Below, one piece after another: positions 28,763 through 38,000 of a stretch of DNA of 64,000 nucleotides. This stretch comes from a virus. Where the stretch lies: the IMG/VR virus record IMGVR_UViG_3300035698_018317, positions 1 through 64,000 of that record; one strand, 5' to 3'. The notes below the pieces were generated by a model. It was not told where the DNA came from. It ran no database searches and saw only the letters and a list, made by a program, of their open reading frames with translations. The position numbers and the translations under genes were made by a program. Within the stretch, counting starts at the first letter, position 1. Each line of letters starts with the position of its first letter.

Positions 28763-29524
28763 TTAACGTTTGTTACGCCAAACGGAGTCTAGGGTAACAG
28801 GCATATGTACGATATTTGCTTCTGCACCGGGATAAGGCGGATAAACTTGATGGATGATAAATTGTTTTGTTTTTCCGGCTTTGAGTAATTCTCGTGCCAC
28901 ATTTTTAAACGCCTCAATGTGGTCTTTTCTATCATCCCATATTTCAATGATATCAAATCCTTTGTAATTTGCTACAAGTGTATTGACAACATATGTTTTA
29001 TGAGCAAGCGTATTGGAATCAGGTTTTTCTGTGCCTTTTTTCGATGTTCTTGTAGGATAACCTTTTTCGGTCATAAAGTCTCCCGTATAGTACTCTTGAT
29101 GAGAATTGGGAGACTTTTCTTCTGGGTGAACCATATCTTCTTTTGAGTCAACGGCTGATTGGAATTTTTCCCGAGATTTTTCATTGGCAGAACCAATGAC
29201 TCTTCGGCCATACAATTCTTGTTGTCTTAGGACGTTTCTAACGTGGGCAGAAGCAACGCCTCTTCTCCCGGTAAGAAGAATAGCTACAGTATTAGGGTCG
29301 TTCTTTGCTTCTTTAAAAGCATCAACCACTTCTTGATTTACGCTTCCATCATAGAATGGTGCCGTAAGGGAGTCTTTACTTCCCCACCAATCTTTACCGC
29401 TCCATCCGTGTTGAGGGTCATCTGTTTTTGGTCTTTCTGGTACATTAGCAATTGTACCATCAAAGTCGAAAACAGATAGACGACGAGTAGGAGCTTCTTC
29501 CACATATTGTCGAAATTCGCCCAT
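28763..29524 (-). CDS. HAD-superfamily phosphatase/kinase-like protein, 253 aa
   Basis: FDFDGTIANVPERP (about residues 18-31) is HAD motif I (D-x-D-G-T), AILLTGRRGVA motif II (Thr), and IIEIWDDRKDHIEAF (about 196-210) motif IV (D-D). The layout resembles HAD domains of nucleic-acid repair or polynucleotide-phosphatase type. The start MGEFRQYVEEAP resembles, more weakly, the putative capsid-targeting leader of its neighbours. Last gene of the four-gene minus-strand unit 32158-28763. Confidence 0.75.
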   Translation of the reverse strand: MGEFRQYVEEAPTRRLSVFDFDGTIANVPERPKTDDPQHGWSGKDWWGSKDSLTAPFYDGSVNQEVVDAFKEAKNDPNTVAILLTGRRGVASAHVRNVLRQQELYGRRVIGSANEKSREKFQSAVDSKEDMVHPEEKSPNSHQEYYTGDFMTEKGYPTRTSKKGTEKPDSNTLAHKTYVVNTLVANYKGFDIIEIWDDRKDHIEAFKNVARELLKAGKTKQFIIHQVYPPYPGAEANIVHMPVTLDSVWRNKR

Positions 29525-29539
29525 TCTTTCATTCCTAGC

Positions 29540-31096
29540 TTACTTTAACGTTTTTTTGAATGCTTCAGCTTCTAAGCCACTGATGATTTCACCACGTTGA
29601 TGCGGTGGTACTTTACCAGAACCATTGCACTCTTCGCAACCCATTCCGTTACATTTTTTACAGGTATCTCCACCTGATGCTTCTATATCACCCCATTTTA
29701 CTGAGGGTTGATGACCTGCGAAGGCTTTAACTCGTTTTGCCCACCAGCCACCTCTACGGTTTCTTTTGGTGCCGGGAGCGTTGAACATTTCTACCCAATC
29801 TCTAATTTGTTGGGCTGATAAACCAGTTCCTTGTTTTCCTTTAAAGAACTGACTAACTTGGTTGGGTTGGAAATTCTTTAATTTAAGCAGAAACAGGACG
29901 GCTCGACGTTCTTCTATTTGCCAACCAGTCGCTTTTGATTCTTTCCCAACTTGTCGCAGGGAGCTTAATGTTTCAGCTACTTTTTCAATAGGATTATACC
30001 TAAGAAGCCAAGCAAGAGCCAGAGGTTTATCATTTTTATCAGAAAATTCTGCTGGAACTCCTTTAGCTTGAGCAAAATTGACTCCGGGGAATATAACCGG
30101 AAGTAATTTTGTCCTATCATAAATAGTAAGATATTTCTTTGAATCTATGTCTGGGTCTAATAGACCTTTCAAAAATTCATCTCTGATTCTTTCAAGAGAG
30201 ATACGTTCTGGGAGATTCATGAAATTTGGAATTGCCTTGGCAATTTCCGGGTCAAGTTTATCTCCTTGTCCAAATCGGCATTGGAATCGGATTGCTCTCA
30301 TAATACGAACAGGGTCTTCCTCAAATCTTTCTTGAGCTTTTCCAACTGTTTTTACCTTACCATGTTTCAAGTCATGAAGACCTCTTCCAGTTGGGTCATA
30401 TAACTTTTTATTTTCTCCATCTGCTTTAGTCAATTCAATATAAAGAGCATTAATTGTCAAATCTCTTCTACTGGCATCTTCCTTCGGATTATCCACAAAA
30501 TCAACTTCTGATTGGCCATTTTCTGTACCTTGGCCGACCTTTGCATCTTTACGGAAGGTTGCGATTTCAAATTCTTCTTTTTCTACCACAGCGCTAATAA
30601 CAAAGACTTTTTTCTCTTCACTATTATCTCTTCCTTTTATGAACCAAAGTTTTGTATCACCCTTTTGGGCATCTTCTATTTTTCTTGTTTGTCCATCTTC
30701 ATCATAGAATTTTGAAGGAAGGTTTAGTTCATCTCCTTCTTTTCCGCTTTTATCACCAGTTCTTTTGAATCCGGCTGATGCGAGGATGGTTGCCACTTGA
30801 GCGGGAGTAGCATTGGTGGCTAAATCATAATCTTTAACAGTTTTACCTTTGATGAAGTCACGCACGGGACCACCTACCAAGTAAAGTGTTTTCTTGGGCA
30901 TGGCTACGTCTTTACCGCTGGTATCTTTTTGAAGTACGATGCTTCCGCTATTCAGAAACGCTCTAACTATTGGGCGTAATTTTTGTGGAGGTATAAATCC
31001 TTTGTCAAGAGGGGCCGCAGCAGATTCGGCTTTCCAATCTTTGCTACCTTTTTCCTCTTTCAACATCACGTATTTTTTAAAGCTTCTTGTATTCAT
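29540..31096 (-). CDS. CCA-adding/poly(A)-polymerase-family tRNA nucleotidyltransferase with added zinc finger, 518 aa
   Basis: LYLVGGPVRDFIKG...DYDLATNA (about residues 70-92) is the class II nucleotidyltransferase core with D-x-D. EDASRRDLTINALYIEL (about 206-222) and RFEEDPVRIMRAIRFQCRFG (about 259-277) are the other family motifs. The enzyme adds or repairs the CCA end of tRNA. At the C-terminus one DnaJ-type finger (CKKCNGMGCEECNGSG) is fused, which is unusual. The start MNTRSFKKYVMLKEEK fits the putative capsid-targeting peptide with a cut after LKE, so the enzyme might be injected with the DNA (inference). Confidence 0.85.
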   Translation of the reverse strand: MNTRSFKKYVMLKEEKGSKDWKAESAAAPLDKGFIPPQKLRPIVRAFLNSGSIVLQKDTSGKDVAMPKKTLYLVGGPVRDFIKGKTVKDYDLATNATPAQVATILASAGFKRTGDKSGKEGDELNLPSKFYDEDGQTRKIEDAQKGDTKLWFIKGRDNSEEKKVFVISAVVEKEEFEIATFRKDAKVGQGTENGQSEVDFVDNPKEDASRRDLTINALYIELTKADGENKKLYDPTGRGLHDLKHGKVKTVGKAQERFEEDPVRIMRAIRFQCRFGQGDKLDPEIAKAIPNFMNLPERISLERIRDEFLKGLLDPDIDSKKYLTIYDRTKLLPVIFPGVNFAQAKGVPAEFSDKNDKPLALAWLLRYNPIEKVAETLSSLRQVGKESKATGWQIEERRAVLFLLKLKNFQPNQVSQFFKGKQGTGLSAQQIRDWVEMFNAPGTKRNRRGGWWAKRVKAFAGHQPSVKWGDIEASGGDTCKKCNGMGCEECNGSGKVPPHQRGEIISGLEAEAFKKTLK

Positions 31097-31097
31097 T

Positions 31098-31655
31098 TTA
31101 TTGTTGACCTTTTAACATGGCAGTCATTCTTTCAGGATGCGTTTTCGATATTCTCACTACATAGACTTCTTTACCGTCTTGTGTCGTCCATGATTGTAGT
31201 ACCTTTCCTAATTCTGACAAGTTCCCATTTTGAATTTCTTTTTGGACTCTATCATCTGAGATAGCAGCCTTTACCGCTTGTGTTTTTCTCTTTTTAGCAT
31301 ATTCTGTCGGAGAAAGTAGTCCTTTATCTCCTGAAGGGTCCATTTGAATCTCTATTTCTAAATCATTTGCGCCCATTTCATATTTATTTACATCCATGCC
31401 TGTGAAGCCCATAAATGGTTCTGCACCAGAATCTTTCATGGTATCTAGCATTCTATTTCTGAAAGCACTACCGATTCCTGTTGTGGCTTGAGTAGTCCAT
31501 TTTCCTAAAGTAGAATGTCCTTTTTGAGATAAATAATCTCCGACTCCTCTTGGCATATCCATTGCGGGTTGTGAATACCTCATTTGCCGAACTTGTCTGG
31601 TTCCCGGCAAATTACCTTGTAACTCTTGAAGTTGTAACCACTCTTTAAATTTCAT
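31098..31655 (-). CDS. unknown protein with putative capsid-targeting N-terminus, 185 aa
   Basis: Starts MKFKEWLQLQELQG, the same leader type, with a predicted cut after LQE. The body is basic and Met/Gln-rich at first (RQVRQMRYSQPAMDMP), with an alpha/beta C-terminal part (EVYVVRISKTHPERM). The stop lies 2 bases before the start of the nucleotidyltransferase gene. No family is recognised. Confidence 0.6.
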   Translation of the reverse strand: MKFKEWLQLQELQGNLPGTRQVRQMRYSQPAMDMPRGVGDYLSQKGHSTLGKWTTQATTGIGSAFRNRMLDTMKDSGAEPFMGFTGMDVNKYEMGANDLEIEIQMDPSGDKGLLSPTEYAKKRKTQAVKAAISDDRVQKEIQNGNLSELGKVLQSWTTQDGKEVYVVRISKTHPERMTAMLKGQQ

Positions 31656-31663
31656 ATCTTTTC

Positions 31664-32158
31664 CTATAACGGAGCTTGTAGTCCTAATCTAAATAGGAGA
31701 TACGCAGCCAAAAGTACCCAAACAATTTGTATTACAAATCCAAATGCTGATTTCCATCTTCCTTCATTTTGTTGTGATTGGCCTTGAAGTTCTTGAATAT
31801 TAGCAGCGTTTTGGTGACTTCTTTCATCTGATGCTTGAATAATAGGGATATTAGTATCACATTTATTCTGAAGCGATTCTAAATGAAGGTTCGTATCATG
31901 TACTCTGTCAAATAGTTTTCCTATGTCTCTTTTATATGAGTCAGGACTGGTTGCTTCTACCACAGAAAGTCTCGCAGACATTTTACTAATAGAGTCACTC
32001 ATGTTTTCTATTTTTTTATCTGTTTCATCTTGCTTTTTCATGACAACTTGAACTCGTTCGTCAATCCTAGTGGAAAGTTCGAATAAGTTCTTTATTGACT
32101 CGGAAACTTGCAAAAAATATTGTTCGCCGACTGTCGTGTTGTTCACTGAATCTCCCAT
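31664..32158 (-). CDS. coiled-coil protein with C-terminal membrane anchor, 164 aa
   Basis: Residues 1-135 are helical with clear heptads (SIKNLFELSTRIDERVQVV, KIENMSDSISKMSARLSVV, QNAANIQELQ). Residues about 140-160 (FGFVIQIVWVLLAAYLLF) span a membrane, so it is tail-anchored. This architecture resembles phage spanin-like or membrane-tethered coil proteins, but no function is known. First gene of its minus-strand unit; diverges from the late genes at 32209. Confidence 0.65.
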   Translation of the reverse strand: MGDSVNNTTVGEQYFLQVSESIKNLFELSTRIDERVQVVMKKQDETDKKIENMSDSISKMSARLSVVEATSPDSYKRDIGKLFDRVHDTNLHLESLQNKCDTNIPIIQASDERSHQNAANIQELQGQSQQNEGRWKSAFGFVIQIVWVLLAAYLLFRLGLQAPL

Positions 32159-32208
32159 TAACGTACCTTAAATAAATGAAACGTTGTATTCTCTACTATA
32201 TATACATC

Positions 32209-32673
32209 ATGGAAGCCAAAGAAAAAGAAAAGCTTGAGATAGAAGAATTACCTGAGAATATGAAAGACATGATTCCATCTATAAACGTGGGTGAAATTCA
32301 AAAAAAAGAAGAAGAAGAACCATTAATAACTGATGATGTCCTCCTAACTATGTATGCGGAGATTGCGAATAACATTCGAGGAGACCGTGGTGAAATAGAC
32401 AATATTTTAAATAATTTCGTAGATATGGTGTTTAATGAAGGAGACTCAACTACTTCAAGTAAAGAAGCAGTAGTCAACCTTATCAAGTTGAGGTCTGAAC
32501 AATCTGATAAGATGACAAAAGTTGCAGATTTAATGACAAGAATAAAATTAAAAGAAAGAGATACTTTTCCACGTTATATGGCAGCTTCTCAAAATAATAC
32601 CATAAATATAGGTGGAGATAGAAGAGCGTTGTTAGAAGCGATTACAAAAGCAAAAAGTGCCCAAAAGGATTAA
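32209..32673 (+). CDS. unknown protein at start of the late module, 154 aa
   Basis: ATG 32209 (MEAKEKEKLEIEELPENMKDMIP) is preferred over an ATG at 32176, because the extra residues (MKRCILYYIYI) overlap a hydrophobic AT-rich upstream. Acidic and helical, with GGDRRALLEAITKAKSAQ at the end. Position, first in a plus-strand run of virion genes, and size are like terminase small subunit or head proteins, but no motif proves it. Confidence 0.55.
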   Translation: MEAKEKEKLEIEELPENMKDMIPSINVGEIQKKEEEEPLITDDVLLTMYAEIANNIRGDRGEIDNILNNFVDMVFNEGDSTTSSKEAVVNLIKLRSEQSDKMTKVADLMTRIKLKERDTFPRYMAASQNNTINIGGDRRALLEAITKAKSAQKD

Positions 32674-32674
32674 T

Positions 32675-33973
32675 ATGAGTAATAGACATAATTTGGATGA
32701 TTGGTTGGTAGAGGCTGACACACCCGCTGCGTCGGGACAACCAGACCCGATGGGTATGACCCCATCTAGTGACCCTGCGGATATATCGCAGGACATGAGT
32801 GACCCTAATGTTGCAAATATGCAGCAGCAAAATGCTCCTTCGGAAGACCCAAACAATCCAGAGGATGTGAATCAAGACCCAATAGCACCGGATATGCCAG
32901 AACCACAAAACGAAGTAACAGATTTCGAAGTGTGGAAAAATGAATATCTGAAAGAGTCCATCATAGGAAATGCAAATGAACTGATGGACTTGTTGAACCA
33001 AGTACGTGACAAAGAAAATCTTAAACCTTATCAAAGAAAATTTGTTGAAGACAATGTAAATATCCAATTGGTCCGATTGAATTCTAATGTGGATAAAGCA
33101 TCTAAAGAAATACGAAGACAAATAAAACAACAGTTAGATAAAAACAATCCGGCTACGTCAGTAGTCAACCATGTAACATCAGTATTAGAGACAATGCCTG
33201 AATTGAACAGCATTTTCATCAAGTTATGTGGATACACAGGTCAAAAAGGTGATTTGCATAGAAAGTTTATCGCTGGTTTACTGGGTGGAGTTCAAGTTGG
33301 AAGTGGTGGAAATAATGAAGATATTATTTACAATGAAAAAGAATATTCAATATTGTTTTCCACTCGTTTCAATTCCAGATGGGGTGATGTCATGTTAGGC
33401 TCTTGGAGTTTAAGAAGTGATGACGCCGAAAGATATTTGGAAGAACCTGAATTAAAAAGATTACAAGAAGGAAGCCCAGAAGAAAAAGATGCGTTAAGAA
33501 GAAGAATCGTTATTGATTCAATAGCTCAACTTTTTGAAACAAGAGCTTTTTATATCAACGTAGTAGCAGATGATGGAACTCTCTTCACTCTTGGGTGGGA
33601 TATAGCTAACTCTTTGAGAAATGCGTTTGTAGAAGGAAAATTAGTTGTAAAAACAAGACAATCTGGTGACTCAGAAGCAATGATAGATGACCAAGGTAAA
33701 ATTATTCCTTTAATGGACATCAGTATTGCTTACGTAAAAGAGACGGGTCAACAGGATGAAGAAGGAAAGCCGGAAACTGAGGAAGTTGAATTTATAGACA
33801 GAAAAGACGGAATGCTTTTCTTAACTGCTGATTTGAAACTTATTCGAGAGGCATCCGTTGCTCTACAAGGTACATCATTTAAAGAAACACCTTATACGGG
33901 AAACCCCTCAGATTTAATGACGTTAAAACGATGTGTCTATTCTGCTCATGATTTGCTGATGAGGCAATGCTAA
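32675..33973 (+). CDS. conserved structural-type protein, 432 aa
   Basis: ATG 32675 follows AAAAGGAT. Starts MSNRHNLDDWLVEADTP, then a Pro/Asp/Asn/Met-rich disordered stretch to about residue 85, then a helical domain and a mixed domain (GWDIANSLRNAFVEGKLVV). The N-terminal WLVEA contains an L-x-E site of the prohead-protease type, so processing is possible. In large myophages proteins of this layout lie near tail-tube or head genes; I cannot assign it further. Confidence 0.65.
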   Translation: MSNRHNLDDWLVEADTPAASGQPDPMGMTPSSDPADISQDMSDPNVANMQQQNAPSEDPNNPEDVNQDPIAPDMPEPQNEVTDFEVWKNEYLKESIIGNANELMDLLNQVRDKENLKPYQRKFVEDNVNIQLVRLNSNVDKASKEIRRQIKQQLDKNNPATSVVNHVTSVLETMPELNSIFIKLCGYTGQKGDLHRKFIAGLLGGVQVGSGGNNEDIIYNEKEYSILFSTRFNSRWGDVMLGSWSLRSDDAERYLEEPELKRLQEGSPEEKDALRRRIVIDSIAQLFETRAFYINVVADDGTLFTLGWDIANSLRNAFVEGKLVVKTRQSGDSEAMIDDQGKIIPLMDISIAYVKETGQQDEEGKPETEEVEFIDRKDGMLFLTADLKLIREASVALQGTSFKETPYTGNPSDLMTLKRCVYSAHDLLMRQC

Positions 33974-33982
33974 AGGAAAATA

Positions 33983-34501
33983 ATGCAAAAATTTACAGAC
34001 TTTGTTGGCAAAAAAGAACGAGATGCTAGAAAACAACTCGGAATTATAAAGAAAATTCTTGAAAAGAATGATTATCAGGTCTCTGATTTTCTTGAAGAAA
34101 TAGGAGACCCTTACATATTCGTTAAGGCACCAAATACAAATGAAGAATTGTCATTTGAAGGCATTAGAATATACAAAATAGGAAGTGATATAGCATACAG
34201 AGTTCAAAACGAAGAAAAAACTCAGCCTTATGGAAAAGCTTATTCTATTGCTGTAGAAGAAATGTATGACGACTTTATTTCTGATAAGTTTAAAGAAGAA
34301 AAAGCTGGTCAAGAAGTAATGGAATCCGTATTTAAGGAAATAGAAAGATTTTTTACACAAAGTTTGATTGCTGAAAAGCAACTTCGTTCCGCAGAAATAG
34401 AAAAAAATAGGGACCAACTGGGCAGAGTCATCATAGGTGGAAGTGGCACAGGAACCGATTATAGCAACCTGATATCTAAAACAAGTGTTGGTAGCAACTA
34501 G
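33983..34501 (+). CDS. unknown protein of the tail region, 172 aa
   Basis: ATG 33983, RBS AAAGGAAAAT. Helical basic N-terminus (MQKFTDFVGKKERDARKQLG), alpha/beta centre with PYIFVKAPNTNEELSFEGIRIYKIG, and helical C-terminal half. Gly/Thr-rich end (IIGGSGTGTDYSNLIS). It lies two genes before the tape measure, the place of tail chaperones or tape-measure partners. No family is recognised. Confidence 0.6.
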   Translation: MQKFTDFVGKKERDARKQLGIIKKILEKNDYQVSDFLEEIGDPYIFVKAPNTNEELSFEGIRIYKIGSDIAYRVQNEEKTQPYGKAYSIAVEEMYDDFISDKFKEEKAGQEVMESVFKEIERFFTQSLIAEKQLRSAEIEKNRDQLGRVIIGGSGTGTDYSNLISKTSVGSN

Positions 34502-34517
34502 CCCGTTGTAATATAAT

Positions 34518-35003
34518 ATGCCTTTATTGCCGCAACCAACAAATCCTGTTGTAGGGAACCTCTTTCAAGCAATGAATAAACCTTCAACAGTAGGACAAAT
34601 ACAGAGGGGGAGTATAGTTGTCTTCAATTATATGATGTGGAGACATGACCCTTATCCTTTAGTTCTTGTTAGTAGCACAAGACCCGGACAAGGCATTAAA
34701 GGGGTTAATCTTCATTATTTGACATTCCCATACATCAAACAATTATTAAGAAATAGTTTGATGTTTTCCTACAGCAGTATTAAAGGGGATAAATATATGG
34801 TGAAATCATTCAGAAGTTATAAGTGGAATGGTATTCGTCAAGTAAAAGTTTTAGATACAGATTTCCTTTTAAGAGTAATGGGCACAGTAAGGTCGTTTGA
34901 CCCTAATCAAATTCAAGCAATACGAGAATCAGTACAAGAACAAATAAATCGTGTGGTAAATCCTCCAGCAGAACCTACACAACCTACAGGAGTTTTGGGA
35001 TAA
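34518..35003 (+). CDS. conserved phage protein of the tail region, 161 aa
   Basis: Starts MPLLPQPTNPVVGNLFQAM; then GQIQRGSIVVFNYMMWRHDPYPLVLVSS, a beta-rich SH3-like or small barrel segment, and a Pro/Thr-rich tail (PPAEPTQPTG). In many jumbo phages a small barrel protein precedes the tape measure, but I do not recognise a named family. No clear ribosome site precedes the ATG. Confidence 0.55.
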   Translation: MPLLPQPTNPVVGNLFQAMNKPSTVGQIQRGSIVVFNYMMWRHDPYPLVLVSSTRPGQGIKGVNLHYLTFPYIKQLLRNSLMFSYSSIKGDKYMVKSFRSYKWNGIRQVKVLDTDFLLRVMGTVRSFDPNQIQAIRESVQEQINRVVNPPAEPTQPTGVLG

Positions 35004-35082
35004 ATTTGATTATGAAGAACTAAATAGAATTAGGAGTCCTCACCCCGTTCACAAAGATGTTTCTAACTAGACGGAAATAAAT

Positions 35083-38000
35083 ATGGCACAAGATGGTATC
35101 GGAAGACAAATAGGCGATGTTGATGCTCAGCAACTCATGTCACAGATGATGAAGACTCTTGATGCGCAGAAAAAAGGCAAAAGTAAACCTTCGAAAGACA
35201 CAAAGGAAATGCTTGACCTTCTTACGAAGATGAGCGAGGACATAGAAGAAAGTCTAGAAGCAACTAAAACGTATTACAAAGAAGTAAAAAAATTCCAAAA
35301 CGACGAAAAGAAAACAGATAAAAAACAATTAAAAAATGATGTTGGGGTTCAGAAAGCATTAAATGATGTTGTAGCAGGCATGAAGAAAGGTGCTGGCGGC
35401 TTTGGTGGAGGTCTCGGTGGAGGCGGTGGCAAGGGCGGTGGCGGTGGTGCTGGCGGTGGGGGCTTGTCCGGTGGCAACAAAGCTTTAAGCATAGCAAGTG
35501 GTCAAATAACTGGAATGCTTGGTGGCACTGGAATGCTACAAAATATTTGGAAAGGAACTGTAGAGCATGAGATAGAATTCATGCAAAACATGCGTAAAAT
35601 TGCTTTCCAAACTCAAGGAATAACTGGTGACACTGAGGGACTACAAAAAGCATGGCAGGAAACAGGAAAGGTTGTAGCTCAAACAGGTAAAAACTTAACT
35701 ATGTTCCAAAGGACATTGGTTACACAATTGAAAAAAGGTGTGATGAGTCGTGAAGACGAGCTTAAATTAACCAAAACAAGTTTGAACTTATCAACAATGA
35801 TTGGTTCTCAAGCAGGGGCAACCGCAGACACCTTCCATAATATGCACGTAAGTCTTGGATTAAGTAATAATCAAATGGCTGAATTTTCTCGTGGTGCTCA
35901 AGAGGTTGCAAAATCTACTGGAGTTACAGGAGATAATTTACTTAAAGCAGTAAGTGCTGCTGAAGGTCTTGTCAAAGCAATGAGAAATGCTGCCACTATG
36001 AGTGCGCAAGCATCTAAAAATATATTAGCTATACAAGCTGGTGCTCAAAAGATGGGCGTCGGCGAACAAACCGATAAACTGATGAGGGGAATGGCTAGTA
36101 GTGCAGAATTGTATTTAAAAGCATCATCAGGCACACAAGCATTGTTATTCCAAGCGGCTGGTACTATGGGGAGGATGAATGAACTAACCAGTGGTACTAT
36201 TGCAAATAGTAAAGCTGGTATGGCAGATATGGCCCAAGGTTTGGAGCAAATATTCAAGAACTTTGGGACAACCATGGAAGGTATAGATAATTTAAGTCCT
36301 CAGAGATTAATGCAACTTAACATTGCTCTTGAATCCGCATATGGCATACAAGCTGGAGAGCTAAAAAGAGTCGTTAAAAATATCCAAGAACAATCAATGA
36401 CTTATGGACAAGTTGTAGGCAAATTGACTAAAGAGATGAAAAATGCCAATTTGACTACAGAAGAAAGAATTCATTTAGAGAAAAGACTTGCTGATGTTCA
36501 TATGGGTGCGGGATTCTCATTCTTAACAGCAGTTGATGAAGCTGGCAAAAAAGCCAAATCACTACCTGATGCTATATCAAAAGCAACGAAAAAACTGGGT
36601 CCAGAATTAATTAATGAATTAGGTCTTAAGGGAATGGGGCCATTACAAAAATTCCAGAAAATGGCGTTGCTTACTGCAAATAAATTAAAAGAAGCAGGAG
36701 GAAAAGATTTTTCTGCTGACATACAAAATGCAATTTCTGGAGGAGATGTAGGAAAAGTTCGAGAATTATTGTCTGACATGAATACCGAACAACAGAAAAT
36801 AGGTATTGCACAAGCTAAAAACTTAGACCCAATTACTGCAATTCAACATACCACAGATAAAATAAACGAAAGTATTCGTGCCCTTACTGGTCCTCTTATT
36901 ATAGGAGTTCTGGGAATTTTAGGGCAAACAGGTCTTATGGCAGCATATCTTCTCGCTATGCTGGCACAAATGGGCGTCTTTGGCAAAATGGCCGGTGGAA
37001 TTAAGAAATTATTTGGTGGTGGCGGTGGTGGGGCCGCTGCTGGAGCTAGTAAAGTTAGTCAAGGATTCGGGGGCAAGGCTGCTGGGGGAGCTATCGGCGG
37101 TGCTGCTGGGGGAGGTGGCGGAGCAGACGCTATAAATAAACCAGTTGGCATGATGGGCAAAGTTGGGGAAGCAATTAAAAATGGAATAAAGAAGCTTAAA
37201 ACATTTAAATTTGCCGATGCCAAAAAACTAGTAGGATTACTGTTAAAGGGAGCTGTTGTTATTATCCTTTTATCGACGGCATTAATAGCTATAGCGGCAG
37301 CTATCATCCTAATTGCTAAAGGCATTTTGTACTTAACAGGCATGGACCCACAAGAGGCTGTTGATACTGCAATGGTAATAGCTAAATTATTATTTGCAGT
37401 GGCATTAATTGCCGGAGCAGTATTGCTAGGAGCAGCAGGATTATCTGTACTGGCTCTTTTACTTCCTGCTGTTGGTTGGATTGCATTAGCGATGGGATTA
37501 GGAGCGATTGCTTTAATGGCTCTTACTGCACCTTTAATTCTTTTAGCTGGTGCAATAATAAGTTTTACTCAAGGAATGTTAGAAACAGTTCCTAATCCAG
37601 AAGAAGCCTCTAAAGTTGTCGGTAATTTAGCAAGTGTTTTGTGGACTGCTGCAAAAATCGCAGGAGTTATTATTGGAATGACTGCCATGTTGACTGGATT
37701 AGCTGTAATGGCATTCTTTACTTGGATATTAATTCCTTTAATGTATCTTGGAGGGATAGCGTTAATGGCTCTTGCTCCTGCCGTTATATGGTTTGCTGGA
37801 GCAATAATAAGTTTGACATCATCATTATTGTCAACTATTCCTGACCCAAAAGCCGCTGCTGAGACAGCAACAAATTTATCTGATATTTTGGAATCCACTG
37901 GGTCAATTGCAGACTCTATAATTAAGGGTGTAGGTCAATTAGAAAAATTAGGGGAAATATCTATATGGTCCATAATATTTGGAGATGCAGCTAGAGGATT

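Noticed and set aside
33983-35003. Programmed frameshift between tail chaperones upstream of the tape measure
   Set aside because: The two genes there are separate, with a gap and no overlapping slippery site.
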